A DNA stretch of 64,000 nt from Stercorarius parasiticus (GCA_013396915.1 VWZL01005037.1:1285140-1349139), one strand, 5' to 3'. Shown: positions 24,301-38,454, numbered from the stretch's first letter. The notes: a model not told the origin generated them from the letters alone. Program-made: numbers and translations.

Positions 24301-27300
24301 TGCCTGCACCTGGAGCAGGAATCCTTCCTATTTAATTTTAAAGATGTTCCATGATTACAGCAGTCATCCATTTAATTAGGGCATCATCCCCTTGTTTCAA
24401 GTAGTAATTAATTAGGTTGCAGAAAAAGGAAAGCAAAATTGAGAATCCCCTGCCCAGAAATGAATACCCCAAAGGATTTGAGAATAAATATCCTTGAGGG
24501 GTTTAGAGTAAAGGTGGAAGCAATAGTACGATGCTATAATTCATCTGCCCTTGTCTTTATTAACACATTTCCCCCTCCCTACAGTGGTGATAAGATTTGC
24601 TGGACAGACGCATTTCCACATCAGTACCCTAAGATGAGGGAGCGTGCAAGAGGCGCTGCCTCATTATTCCTCCCTGGATGTAGCCTTTGGTGTACAAAGC
24701 CCTCTGCCTACAGCCTGGAGTTAAGTGCCTATCAGATGGAAAGGACATTTCCCCCTGCCCTATTGAAGGGGCTCTGATCACAGCAGTTTTCAAGAATCCC
24801 ACCCTTGACACCTACCGATCCTATGGGGCATCAGGGCACCGAAGAGTTAGACACCTCAACTCCAAGTATAAAATGTCTTGTGTCTCCTTAGAGAATTAGC
24901 CCTCAGTTTTACTTTGTGCAATTTCCTAACTGACGCAGTTTAAGCATAGGTGTGTTTAAACCTGCAAGGCACTCGGACTTCCTAGGGATGGAGAAGTACC
25001 TAAGAATCAAGTATCAAAGACAACTAGATGACCTCCTAGGAGAACATGAGTCTACTCTAGCTAGTTGTCAAGATAAGCCACTTGTCCAACAATAGTCATG
25101 AGTAGCTGTTGCAAAGGTTAACTACCGTGCAATTTGTCTCAGTGGAAATGTCAGACGCTTTCAAATAACCAGCTGACATAGTAGCGCAACATTAAAAGTA
25201 AGTCACCACAGTTTCCTCAATAAACACATCTTTTTTTGACATTAACCTGCCTTTGACTCACAGTCCACAAAAGTTAGATCATTTCCAAGGAAGTCTGACA
25301 GACTGAATGTGCAGTTTTTAAAATCTGATGCTACGGCTGTGCTATTATTGTGCAGCATGCGTTACTTGCACAGCAAGATTAGAGATCCATTTCCAAAATT
25401 AGGGTCAAATTTATAAACCCACATAGAGTGCATTGTCTCTTATTCTAATAGGATTTTTTCCTTCATACTTTCCTGTTCAATGCAAAATGAAATTCCGTTT
25501 CATCTTTAGTAAACCTTTCAGCTGAAATATGATTTTGACTAATAAAACCTCCATAAACACAAACACTTTTATTCTGTATGACTGCAACAGACAGACCTTG
25601 ATAACGCTTGGAAGGACTGGCAGCAGCAAGGTAACCGTGGACACTGCTCTTAAAAAGAGATACTTTTCTCTTGAAAGGGAAAGTACAAAAAAAATATATT
25701 TACAGGTATATTCCCTCGTCAGATGCCATGTGTATTAGTGGTAACATTAATATTCCTATAGTTTTAACTGTGGTGCTTGCAAGTAACAGTCTGAGGTCAG
25801 GGCTATGGAAGTCAGAGCTGCCCAAACAGAAATGATGGTCCTTGACATCAAGGCCCAGAGTCAGGACAAAAAGACAAGAGTAGAAGAAAATTGTTTTTAC
25901 CTCCGTTTTTTTCAGATAAAGGAAAAGAAGCACAAGAAGACAAATCTTTAACTCGCATAAATCAGTACTGTCTTGTGGACTTTGCCATCTTTGGAGTGAC
26001 TGTTTTTCTGTATCTATTAAGCATAGTAAAGGCATTGGACTAGTCAGACCTGCGCAAGGAAAACTATATTCACGTCCTCACTAATCTTCTGCAATACTTA
26101 TAAAATTTTTATAGACTTATTTCAAATAACAGTTTCTATAAAGACTGGTCATAGAGCATACTGTTTTCCTGGCATTTTTATTGGCTACAGAAACCTCTGG
26201 AGTTCTGGAATTCCAGCAAATTACATCCCTTAAAGATCACATCAATTTTATCTGGGCATTTTCCTAGTCAACTTGTCATCCCCTATTTTTGCATGGATGT
26301 CATAAACTGGTATTTGGGTCGACCCAACTCAAACCAGCTGTTGGTTTTCTTGTTTGAATTATTTTTCTATCACACCCTGCTTGTGTCCTTTCCCTTTCTC
26401 CATACCAACAGCTTTGCCAGAATAAATCTTTCCTGCTCAGCCAGATGCGAAAACAGCCTGCAAACAAGATTAGTGTCCTTTTTTGGTTCGGTATGCCTAG
26501 CCCAGACTGCAAAGTCCTCACTAGTGTGTCAGAGTGTTTTCACATGTCTTACTCTGTATTACCAAATGTCCTGGTTCGAGGTGTCTTTGAATCATTGGGT
26601 CATCTATCTGTAAATAAGCCAAAATTTTGATAATGATGCTAAAAAATAAATCGTCGTGTGGCATGATGCATATACTTTGCCTCAAACATGTATAACATTA
26701 TCTCCTCTCAGTCACAGATAACTTAAAAGAATCTTTCCAAGATTTCCTGGGTAATAGGAATCCAGGCAGATTAAAAATGATACAAAAGATATAAAAGGCA
26801 ATAAACCTGCAGTCCGCCGTACTCCATGGAGTGCTCCCTAACACTTGTTGTCTTGCAATTACTTCTGTTGCAGTGGCGAGCGAGTGTCTGGGTTTTCACC
26901 TGGAAACAAAGGCTGAATTATTATTATCTCTGCTGTCAAGGGAGTGTTTTAATTTCTTGCGTTACAGTCACTTGAAAGTTCGTCACCTAGCCTGCAGATG
27001 GAGAGAGAGGGCTGTGGTTAACGCTCGCTGGCGTTCCCCACAGAGTTATGTGCCTGAACTTTATCTGAAGCTCAGCAATGCGGTTCTCCCAGCTAAAGCA
27101 GGACGCAGACTAATAGTGTGGCAAATGCATAACTGAACAAGCATTTCCGAAGGCACATTCTGGTCTCAGCCACACAGTTGTGACTTGGGAATATGGTTTT
27201 AAATTTTTGTGCATATTGACTAGAACAGCGTCACACCAGGAACTTTTTGCCTGATAGGAACTTCTGAGTGTTGGTGCCATTGAATGAAGGAATTCAGAAA

Positions 27301-30300
27301 ATAAGTTATTTTCTTCTGGTTAGTGACTGATATCACTCCACTGTTTTCACAACACTGAAAGTCTGCTCAGTATCTCTGACACTTCTGTCATTTCTAAAGC
27401 CTGAGTCAGGTGGCTGAGACACGCGTGTTAAAAAAAGAACTTAATTTTACTTTCCATTTTCTGATCACTTATAATTTTGACCACAAATATTGATCCATCA
27501 ATCAGAAGAAAGGAAAGAGATTTTTGGCACACAATTAGAAAGCATTTATATACTAAACCTTCCAATTATTTTTTCCAAAGAATTAAGTGATAAAATGCAT
27601 ATTTGTATACAGGGAGAGAGATAATGAGCTATAAAGTATCGGTGTATGTGTTCTTACGGCAAGAGCACTTTTATAGAGAATGATTATTCTGTAAGAAAGA
27701 AAAAAAAAATTGAACTCAATGCATTTACAGACATATCCAAGAGATAAGTAGCATGCCCTGCTTCTTGAAGTTTTCTATATGTCACACTCAGAGAAAAAAA
27801 AATTGGAAAGCCAATTGAACTGAGGACATCATAGGCTCCACTGAAGTTATCAGAAGTTCTCCTACTGGGAGCAGAAACTCATCCTGCAAATAACAAGTTG
27901 ATTGCATCTTCACTTGGCCCCCTGGTCATCTTACCACTAACCACCCCTCAGTGCCTTTGGCATGACACTGAAACGCTCAGTTAGGGATGTATTCAAAGTC
28001 TCATTGCCTTCGCCTAATTTGAGTAGCTTCCTGAGTAATTATATAGCATTTTTATCACCTTGCTGAGATTTTAACAAAAGAAATGAAAAAATTCATATCT
28101 TAGGGATGCTTTGTCACAACCGCCAGACCGCGATCACTGGTGCAGTCCTGCCCTGTGCTTAACGAGAGGGACCAACAATTCCTTTTGGATACAGCACACT
28201 ATCTGAAATGAGGAGATTATAAACTGCTCACTGAAAAGCCAAGGAAATTATTTTTAAAGAACTTCGGGCAAGTTTGTCATTCAGTCCTTCTCACTAAACA
28301 GATTTATACAAAGTTTTAATGACGTCACTGTAGACAATCAGCTGATCAGCAAAACAAAAAACACTAAGAACAAAAATACAGAAAGCAAAAGAATAGTTTC
28401 TCATAAAGAGCTGCAGTGCAGAATGACCAGCTTTCTGTATACTTATGCATTTGGTAGCACTGCTACAATCCTATAGAAATAGGATTTTGAATGAAGGAAA
28501 AGGCAGTAACTGCTCAGAATGAAAAACATCAGGCTCATCGTAGGTGCAGTAAATATCTTCCACAAACATGATTTCATAAATACAAGCATTGGGTTCAACC
28601 ACTCATTGATAAGCCTCACCGTGTGTTTCTTGAAAGTGTTCCTTTTAAGGGGTATTTCTTTGGGAAATTATGCTTCTTTGTGCAACATTTGCATCTAAAG
28701 AAGTGTATTTTTCTACTCTGAAAAACTGGGAGCTGAAAAAAATCATCTTCGTTTTGTCCCATCCCTTCTTAAAATTATCGCTGAAGAAAGGATGGGATTT
28801 CTGTAAGATTTTAGCTGATGAAAGAATGGGATGTAGAAAAGCCCTCCCTGAGATGGCTGAAAGGGTCTAGCAGTAATTATATGCATATATACACACTAAA
28901 AAATATAAGTAGATTTTGAATGACAGAAGTCAAGGGTTCAGAGCTCATTCATGTGGATTTATGACAGGATTTAACCACTATGAAATTTAAACCCAACCCT
29001 TTCCGCAACTATATAGCATCTATATAGCCATGGCTCATCCTTTCTGCTTTTAGGGATATCAGGTTTGCTGAGACTCACGTTGGCTTTCCTCTCACACGTA
29101 CCTTACAGTCCCTATTTCATTTAGTATATCCTCTTTAGAAAGAGGTTTGTGAAGTTTCTCTGGATGCCACTTGCTTTCTCCCACCTCTGCATCAAAAAAA
29201 ATAAATGTACGCGTCTAAGGATACTTAATTCCCAGTCTGGTCTGCAGCTTTGGACTGTGAAGTAATTGTGGGTTTATATTTGTGTCACAGGGTAGTTTTT
29301 CAACTGTGGGGGCTTAGATTTCCTTAAACCCCAAATCCACAGCTTTATAACACTTAACGTCTACCTTTGAATGAGCAGGAGTGAGTTAGTGAGTGGTGGG
29401 GTCTGGCACGGGCTTCCTTATGGTCTGCAAGTTTCCTTTCAATAGAGAAATGAAACCACCAGCAGGCCTAAGGGACAGAAAATAAGAGAATTAATAACAG
29501 ATTCCCAAAATGAGATGGCTTTCTCTGTTACCAGGTGCAAAGAAAGAACAAAGACGCATTAACCTGGTTCAGCACTTTTGTAGTTGGATGAGAATGTGTT
29601 TGTTTACACCCAGCCCAGTCCAGTTGGGTAACGTGATAAATGTTGTCGAGGGCAAATCTTATTTTAGTAGCTCAAACCTAATAAGAATCTACCTTTGCAG
29701 TACGCGTAGGCTTCACAAACACAAGTGACTGACTGAACGGTTGTACTGATTCTTTTACTGGCACAGTGCTATTGTGTAGCTTGGGTCCTTTAAATAGAAA
29801 TGAATATTGTTTGTGCAGCCATTATAATAAACCATGTACTATAGCAAATCTTTTCGGGTTGTATAAGAAAACATTAAATTACATCACTAAGAACACCTGG
29901 TACTAAGAAACATCTGGTTTCTTCTTAGCAATGTTACTCAATATATACAGAATGCAGATATTTCCTTTACGTGTTAACATCTCACTTACAAGTAAGCACC
30001 AGTGTAAGCATAGGTAGCAAAGCACTAATATCTCAAAAGTCAAGAGGCCCCCAGGAGGATGGAGAGAGAAGCCCCATCCATTCAGTCCCCATCTCTCCCA
30101 CCAAAGGGGACGACAGCACCTGAACCATAGCAAATCAGCAAATGGGCAAATTAAACGCTGCTGCGACATTCAAACTGGTGGCAGTTCCTGACGATTTGCT
30201 ACAGTTGTGTTCTCACCAACAAATACGTCCTTGTCCTCTGCCGGTGCTTTGTTCCCATAAAACAGCAACTCTTATTGTAACAGGGCTCAGGGAACAGAGA

Positions 30301-32756
30301 TCACAATCCTTTGTCTTCCCAAACTAGTGTTCAAAGTGAGAAATAATAGGAAAGTCAGAAGTAAAGACACAAACAAACCTACTTCATGCAAATGTAGTCT
30401 TTGGAATTCAATGCCACGTGACATCAACAAACCGAAACACTGCAGATAGTTCCACTGCTTACACAACATGTAAGCAAAAGCTTATCAGAATTCATGCCGT
30501 GCAATGTAAAACCTCAGGGATGAGAAAATGAGCTTTCTTTATTTTCTATATTGTGGTGCTCGGCGCAAGAAAGCTGCTTACCCTCAAGTGCGGTGCAGTG
30601 ATCACCTTCCCAAGATGTCACCAGCTTAGTGGTTTGAATAGGCTCAGTAGTTCCTGCTGCTGTGATACACAGCTCTCCAAGGACACACCATCAATATAAA
30701 TTGTAAATTATAAATGCTCGTTCCTAAAAATTTGCTTTAACTTCCACTGTACTCCATTTAAGTATTTTCCCAGCACATTGAAGACTGTACTGCACATCTC
30801 TAATGCTTTTTTTCTTTTTTGGAGTGTGACTGTTACCCAAAATACATGAAAGCAACGTTGCCATTAATAAATTATGAACTACCGATACAATTACCACTTT
30901 AAGCAGCAGCAAAAAATAGAATCAATTTTTTTTAAAGTTACACTAATCCTCTCATATGTACCATTAGAAAAAATAACGTCGCTTCCTGCATCTTTTAACA
31001 AAATTACTTAGAACTTCACTTTTTGATTCTTACTACTTTAAAGAAAAAAAAACAGATGCAGAATAGTGAAAATTATGGTTTAAAATATCTTTATTGTCTT
31101 CAATGCACTATAATTTTAGTTTAGATAATGTTATTCTCCTAAACTTTACATTGTGCTAATACTTCTCTCTTTATTTCCCTATTTTTTTCCTCAGGTACAG
31201 ATCATGCATTTCCCCCACCTTTTGCTTCTGCTTCAGGGTTGATTTTTCCTAGGGACAGCTTTGTTCAGCAGCAAGCAGGCAGTCATTTTAGCTTCTTTAT
31301 TCCGCTTACCCCCCTTTCTCGGTTATATTCTGTATTTTATGGATATAAAGGATACACCTAAGGTGAGTTGAGACGCTATTCATAAGATCTTTCTGCCCAC
31401 CCCCACCCCAGTAACAATAATCAGAAACAAGGTGTCCTTGTTCTTTCCTTGCTACCAGAACATTCAGGATTGACAACTCCATGCTGCCTTTCTCAGTTAA
31501 TCACACACATTCTGGTGGAAATTATTACCGTTATTACAAAGCTGTGTATAGATAGAACTAAATGCTCATCTTTGCAATAAGAATGTACTCTTGTGTAAAA
31601 TAATTACTCCATTATCAGGTGTGCTTTAAGTATTGTGAAGTTGCTAGTCATTTTTCCTATTCTGTGAGGATTATAAAAAAGAACTTGAATTTCCAAAGTA
31701 CAGGATTTAAGACTATCAATTATTTCCTTCGTGGGTCCCTCCCTTTCCAAAAGAAAATAATCTCCTCTGAAGAAGGTGTCATTCTTATGACAACAGAGGG
31801 AGTGCAATATCACACATTCAGTGAAAACGTTAGACCTGATTCAAAGTCCAAAAATTCCAAGTACGTGGAAAATATCCTATTAACATCAGCAAGCTGCTCA
31901 TCAGCTCCACTGAAGAAAAGCTTCCACTCGCTTAAGGTCCTGCTGATAGCTGTCAGGCCCTTAAAAGTTTTGGCTTTCTGGTTCCAGTTACATCATCTCC
32001 CGGAGTAAGATTTATACAGCTTCTCTGCTCATCTTTACTGGTTAGGTATATTCAAGTCCTCCTTCCTTACTTCAGAAGCATGTTTAATATAGCTTAACTT
32101 TTATATATTTACTTCAGCTTGTTAAAATGACAAGCTTTATAGGGACCATGCTGGCAGTAACACCCAAATAAAGTCATATCCCTTTTAAGATACATAGATT
32201 TTTGAAACCAAAGAGTTTCCCCCATGCCTTGCAATCCCTGTGATACTAAAACTTGAAAGAAGTGACTGTTGTGTAATTATCGTTTCCTGCAAAAGGCGAC
32301 CACTAAAATAACTTACAACTCTGAATGTTAGATGTAGCCGAACTCATTTACGCCTTCAGAAACATCAGGAAGTTCTTTGATTCAATAAACACTCCTGAGA
32401 ACTGATGGGCTAAACCAGGCTTCCCTGCCAGGTGTCCTCTTTTATGAAATAAAGCATCACAGGAACATGTCATGAAAAAACAAAATTAAGACACTTACGA
32501 GCACCAGGTGTAGACAGGAGAGAAATAAATACCCCGGGACAAGAACACAAAACAGGAAATCCAGCCAGGAAAATGACAGTTAGGTAACAGGCCTAACAAG
32601 TACAGCAGATAAAGGAAAGAAAATAACGTATGTATGTAGTCAGGGAAGGTGCCTTGCATCCAATCCCCCACAAACCAACCCAACTACTTCCTTTTTTTTG
32701 CATCCAGAATCATCACTGTAAAGGTTTTTGATTTAGAAATGGAAGCTAAATGGAAA
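21351..32756. other. Intergenic, no gene seen
   Basis: About 11 kb with no convincing exon. A perfect octamer ATGCAAAT lies at 22,340-22,347, paired TAATTA sites at 24,373-24,415, and a degraded recurrent-motif pair at about 27,837-27,875 (CTCCACTGAAGTTATCAGAA and then CTACTGGGAGCAG). Another trace is at 31,904. Confidence 0.7.
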
Positions 32757-33572
32757 TCAGAGCTGAAAACAGAAATGCACTGGAAAATATCCCAGTTCAA
32801 CTGAGTGCTGAATATTTATCCCCCAGGGGAGAAAAAAGGCCTTAATCAAGACTAGTCCCAAAACCACAAACTTTAAATCCTCTCTGGTCAAAGGCAGCAA
32901 ACAGCAATAATTCAACCCGCAAGAACCAAAGCTGAAATATTTTCTCTGCCTGTGCCCAAAAAGAAGGCTCACACTGAGAGCTACCCAGCATTTTTCACTG
33001 GGGACTGGTCTTCGTTTTACTATGATCCGCAAGTGATACTGCCGCAAGCTTCCCCCACAACCCTCCCACCCGTTGCAGCACTACGGAATGCAGTCAGAGT
33101 TAGGATAAAATAGGTAATGTCAGCCAAACCCAGGAAAACCAAGCTGTAGAAAGCAGCAATACCTACAGCGTTCATCCCCCGATTTGTGCTCCCCAAACAG
33201 GCCTGTTGACCTTGCCAGAGCAACGGATAATCCCGTGCTATCACGGCTGGACCAATTCCAGCTCTTGCCTTTCCTGGAGCCGCACGGAGGTGCAATGTAC
33301 TATGCTGGTAAGGAAACACTGCTGGGTTTTGGAGCAAGGAGTCTTTCTGGATACGTTGGCTATAGAGTTTTCTGGATAGTCACCGTTACTTTGAAGGACA
33401 CGCCAATATTTTGATCCCAGATGAATGCGTTCTGCTCCTCCAGCTCATTAATGCCAATCTCTTCTACAATAAATAAGCTCTGTAGCTGGTCTTCACTGGC
33501 CTCTCCTGGATGATTTATGTCATCGGTTTGCAATAAGTCGTGCTGAAGTTTCCCTGCCCTAGATTCACTCAA
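32757..33572 (-). other. Cluster of three consecutive - strand ORFs, unrecognised
   Basis: Three open frames follow each other on the - strand. The first, at 33,572-33,360 (70 aa), is acidic and ends VSFKVTVTIQKTL. The second, at 33,337-33,020 (105 aa), has a hydrophobic stretch, AFYSLVFLGLADITYFILTL. The third, at 33,047-32,757 (96 aa), overlaps the second by 28 nt. No domain is recognisable and the frames are not joined by obvious splice sites. They may be chance, part of a noncoding transcript, or an eroded element. Confidence 0.2.
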
Positions 33573-36500
33573 ACCCTGTAACTAGTTTGGTGACTTCTTT
33601 CCAGTCTTTCAAATCCATTATTCAGCAAGCCGATGCTGATGATGCACTTTCAGCCAGGTTGCTTTCATCTTTCATTTTATTAAATGCAAATTGGATTTGA
33701 AAATGAAGGCGGACACTGCTGTAATCATACTGGCAGGTAACAGTGTTATTCAGCTGTCAACAGAATTCAGCCTAAATAGATCATGGCACAAGAAAGAAAT
33801 TGTATCAATGACTTTGCTTTGCTTGTATTTAAATATTACATCAAACCTATACTGTCACAGGGGACAAAAAGCAAGAACAAGTTGCAAACATAGCATTCTT
33901 AGTCTACATCCTTTCTCTTTTCCTGATCCTTAGTAAATCCAAGGGGAGTTCTTACAGAGTGAAATTTGTGCATTGTTTGCCAAAAAGGTAGCAGGGTGAT
34001 AATAAACCAGACAGCACCAGTGCCACAGGGCCCCACTTTATGTCTACTGGTTTAGATAAGCCAATTAATTAAAATGTTAAGAGCATTCTTTACACATGGA
34101 TGCTTTTAAGTTCCAGAAAGTTAAAAGTAAATCAATAGAAAATATTTGATACAGATACGTATCTTTGATGCCAATTTGTTGGTCTGTATGTTATTTGTAA
34201 CACGGGGCCTGGTGCATGAATTGGACAGTTACTTTTTCCTAACATTGCTAACATTCTAATACTAAGGAACACGTCAAAGCTCGATGTTCTTTGTTATTAA
34301 TATGAAAATATGCTGAGGCTTTAGTTAGAGAGGGTAGTAGATAGATGGTTGACGGTATTTTTTTGTGCAGGGGCAATTATTCCCTACAAGGAGGAAGGCA
34401 ACGCAGCTGCAATCCCTCCAAAGAACAGGCTAAATCCTCTGCAATGTCTCAGCACAGGACACAGCATTTAGCACAGTCACAGAAGGAAAAACTTTGGCAT
34501 TTTATTAACAAGTGGCAATGCCATAAGAAGATGGGAGGCTTAAACATCTGGCCTGAGGTCTGTCAAGATGCACCCAAAGCTTTGGGTATGGCATCAGAAT
34601 CATTCCTGACATGTCTCATTTATTCTCTTCTTCTGTGCAAGCACGGAATTCTGTTGTCGAGTGTCTAATTGTCTCATTTCGATTGCAGCAAGCAGCTTTC
34701 TCGCCCACTAAAGAGCTATAATTTTGTGTGCTTGCCACTTACTACAAATGCTGTCAGAAATGGAAATGAACAAGTGGGAGAAATACTTAAATCCTGCCAT
34801 CCTTCCAGTGAAATGAAAAAGAAGATGGGAGTGAATAATCCTGTTGGTGCAGTCAGAAAGGAAACTCGGCCTCTTACCTCTCTCCCAGCCAAGACAGAAA
34901 ACTCAGCCCATTCACACCAGGGTCCCTCCGTACCCAAAAGGTTTCAGAGGTGGCCTCTGCCCTGCGCCAGGCCACTGATTCCTCCATTCCTCTGCACAGG
35001 TTCTCTGAGAAAAACTGAAATCAGGTTTCTTCCGTCTGCTGGAGAAAAGTCCGACTAGACAGACGAAAGTCAGCATGAAGGCAAGTCCTGCAAATTGACC
35101 TTGGACTCAAATATCTTTACCCCTCCAAAAGCTGGAGGAGTATGTCAAAATGCCCGCTACGCTGACAGAGTCCCAAGCCAGGTGTTTTGCAGTTCAAGGA
35201 TCTTGATTGTTTCAGGTGGAATGCAAGAAATTAATAGCACTTTGCATATATGCATGCATATCTGTATATATGTGTGTTTGCTTTCATCTGAAATGTCTTA
35301 TTTATTTGAACCAATTCTAGTTTTAATTTCTTGAGGTGTTTTTTTTTTAATTTTTATTTCTTACCAGACCATTCAAGAAAATAAGAAATTGTGCTATGTA
35401 CACTAATTATATATGCATATCTGGTATGCTTTCTACCAGATTGTGTATTCCCTATCTAACAGAGTGCCTCAGAGTGTTTCAGTGTCGCAAGAAAACTCAC
35501 CAATATTTCTAATAAGGATTCTAATACTTTTGTAGACTGACAGCTGGAGATAAGAAATCTTTTTGTTTTTAAAAAATACAAATTCTTAAATACACTTCAA
35601 TTATACAACTCACCCAGCTCATAATCCCTTTACTGTGTCATGGATTTCTTTGGGCATAGACATACTTCAGTGTTGGGGACCTATGAAAAATAGCAGCCTT
35701 CCCAACTGATGTACAGCAGACAGAGAGCTCTGCTGTGATTTAAATCATGATCCCGCAGCAGAGGGCACTGTGAAAGCACCATATGCTACAGTCCTGCACA
35801 GAAAGAGCTGGAAAGGGAGAAGGGACATCCCCCCCTGGGGACATGTGTGCCTTCTCTCCTGATGCTTCTCTCATTTCCCCTCCTGGAAAGGTGACAGTGG
35901 TTCCCCCTCTCAGCAGGCAAAGAGGTGGCACGGTGTTTTATCACACCGTGCTCCTAACAACAAGGCCAACTGAGTCTTTACTGAATAGCTGCTCTCGATG
36001 AGACTTCCTTCCAAGCGAAACTTCATGGGCTAGTTCATGACTAGTGCAGACAGCCCATCTCTCCAGACCCTGCAGCTGGTAGCACTGCTGAGAAGAGGGA
36101 TGGAGAGCTATAAAACTGGGAGTTTGGGAATCAGTATACACGATCCCAGTGAATGACACATGCCTGGTCCATAAAGTCTAGTTGGGACATTGCTGGCTTA
36201 ACTTTCAAAAGGCACCTAGGAGAGACAATGCCATTAAAATATGGGGTTTATAATCGATCATTTTCATTTGGAAGCTGACGGCAGCTCTCCCCTGCTCTGC
36301 TTTTATATTCTGCACTATCAGATATTCCCAAACACCCTACAAAGAGGCTAAGCCTGCAGAGCTGAGATAGTGAATATTTACAGCAGTGCTCAGCAGCCAG
36401 CATCTCTGAATCTATCGACAGCTCCCTGCAGGAGGAATCAACCCTGTCTTTCTCTCTCTGCACGAGTACTTTAAAGAATAATTTTAGAAAGCAAATGAAC

Positions 36501-37738
36501 CATTGCAGAGCCATTAAAAGAATTAAATAATCCATAAGTAGCAGTAAAATGGCACAGTAAGGAACACTTAATGTTATGAGAAAAATCAGTTGTGTGTGGA
36601 CAAAGGCTGGCTGACAAATGAAAAAAAATATTTGTTCACTGTGACTGATCTACAGCAGACATACAGCCAATGGCACCAGATGGTGGGGCCGGTTTTTTGT
36701 AAACACACCTCTTCTAGAACCAAAAAAGCCCGGTTAATTGACCGTGGATCATGGTCCTATAAACTAAGCAAAGCTGTGCCTGCCCAGCGCTGTTGGCTGA
36801 CGGTTCCCATTTGGGAAGCATTACAGAAAAGTTCCTGGGTTCTTCAGGAGGCATCTGGATTCACTGGGAAGCAAACAAGAAAAGGGAAACGGAGTAATTC
36901 TGACTGTCGATCAGGTGATACAGAAACCATCAAATCCAACTTTCCATGTTTGTGATGGAGAATACATTTGATTTGAAGGAGTAGGCTTCACTTTCAATTC
37001 AATATTTTTAGTCTTTCACTCGGAACACAGGCATATAAAGCTAAAGAGCTGTGCAGCTGGGAAACTTGTCTCGCACAGAGTGGGTTCGTTGGGTGATATC
37101 CACGGCAAGGATGTTGATTCTTGGTTTGAACTGTTATTTGACAATAGCTAATAGTGTTCTTAACTCTAGCACTCTGATGGCATTTAATCCATGGATTTCA
37201 AAGAGCTTTTCTACAATATAGAGGATGAAAGAAATTTCCAAAGCAAATAGGCATAAAATATTCATCAAGGTAAAACTCTGACTCCAGTTATTAGTCTGCA
37301 ACAGGCTTCCCAACCCATGGAACACATGATTTTGTTCATTGGCACAGCATCACAGCTAACCCTGCTGTCAATCACATGAGGATTAATGACCCAATTAAGG
37401 AACAGCAACAGAGCAGCTCCATCCTGTACAACAGATCAGAACCAATTTCTAACAATTATAATCCAGCTGACAGTGTCTTCAAGTGTAGAATATATTTCTG
37501 GGAATTTATTTTTTTTTTCTGTGCTCACAGAGAATAAACTTTCTCTGACCACAAGGTGGCCCTCATAGTATATTTTCTGTGCTATGGTATACAACATCCT
37601 TGCCTGTTTATGATGCATGGCTTGTAAAATTCTGGCTTCACTTTTTTTTGTTGTTGTTGTCGTACATATATAAAGTCTGTTTCTCCACTGTTACCTTTTG
37701 TTAGCAGAAGGCAAAGCAAAAATCCTGAATCTGTCAGA
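33573..37738. other. Intergenic, no gene seen
   Basis: I find only short, unsupported open frames, among them adjacent ones at 34,345-34,668 and 34,669-35,058 in different frames, and no recognised repeat. Confidence 0.7.
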
Positions 37739-37901
37739 TTAATTCACAGATCCTGGGGGAGTCATGTTGCCCCAGGCTGAGTTTGTGGCTATGCTGTCCC
37801 CAGGGCACAGGACCTCACAGGCTGCCCCAGCACAGCCACCAGTGCGCGTTGTCACTGCCCACTGCGACCTCCCCACGGCCACACATCCCACAGTATAACT
37901 T
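37739..37901. other. GC-rich flank of CR1, unclassified
   Basis: About 160 bp of GC-rich sequence directly precedes the CR1 match. I cannot align it to CR1, so it may be the pre-insertion site or a fragment of another element. Confidence 0.4.
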
Positions 37902-38454
37902 CTTCCCCTGTACTTGGCACTGGTGAGGCCCCACCTCAAGTACTGTGTCCAGTTTTGGGCCCCTCACCACAAAAAAGACATTGACGTGCTAGAGTGGGTC
38001 CAGAGAAGGGCAGCGAAGCTGGTGAGGGGTCTGGAGAATAAGTCTTATGAGGAGCAGCTGAGGGACCTGGGATTGTTTAGCCTGGAGAAAAGAAGGCTGA
38101 GGGGAGACCTTATCGCTCTCTACAACTCCCTGAAAGGAGGGTGTAGCCACGGGGGGTCAGTCTCTTCTCCCAAGTAACAGGCAATAGGACAAGAGGAAAT
38201 GGCCTCAAGTTGCACTAGGGGAGGCTTAGATCGGACATTAGGGAAAAAATTTACACTGAAAGGGTTATTAAGCATTGGAACAGGCTGCCCAGGGAAGTGG
38301 TTGAGGCACCATCCCTGGAGATATTTAAAAGATGGGTAGACATAGCGCTTAGAGATGTGGTTTAGTGATGGTTTTTGTCAGAGTTAGGCTGATGGTTGGA
38401 CTAGATGATCTGAAAGGTCCCTTCCAACCTGAATAATTCTATGATTCTATGATT
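37902..38454 (+). mobile_element. CR1 LINE, 5'-truncated copy
   Basis: This is the 3' end of a chicken-repeat-1 (CR1) non-LTR retrotransposon, the main LINE of birds. The match starts near CCCCTGTACTTGGCACTGGT and keeps the reverse-transcriptase C-terminal frame ([20 protein letters not shown] ... [20 protein letters not shown]) to about 38,160. There a frame slip around the G-run at 38,152 and a stop end it. The frame resumes in another register (IKHWNRLPREVVEAPSLEIF), with one stop. The 3' end is the usual TGATCTGAAAGGTCCCTTCC and ATTCTATG-type repeats. It is a dead copy of moderate age. Confidence 0.95.

Noticed and set aside
25015..25045. CTAGATGACCTCCTAGGAGA resembling a CR1 3' end
   Set aside because: The flanking CR1 blocks (CCTTCCAACC and ATTCTATG-type tail) are absent.
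31619..32008. 129-codon + strand ORF
   Set aside because: No domain, no splice or promoter context, and low-complexity hydrophobic and lysine-rich text typical of chance AT-rich frames.
34345..35058. Two adjacent + strand ORFs (107 and 129 codons) that might be one frameshifted gene
   Set aside because: Neither part shows a recognisable family or consistent composition; adjacency alone is weak evidence.
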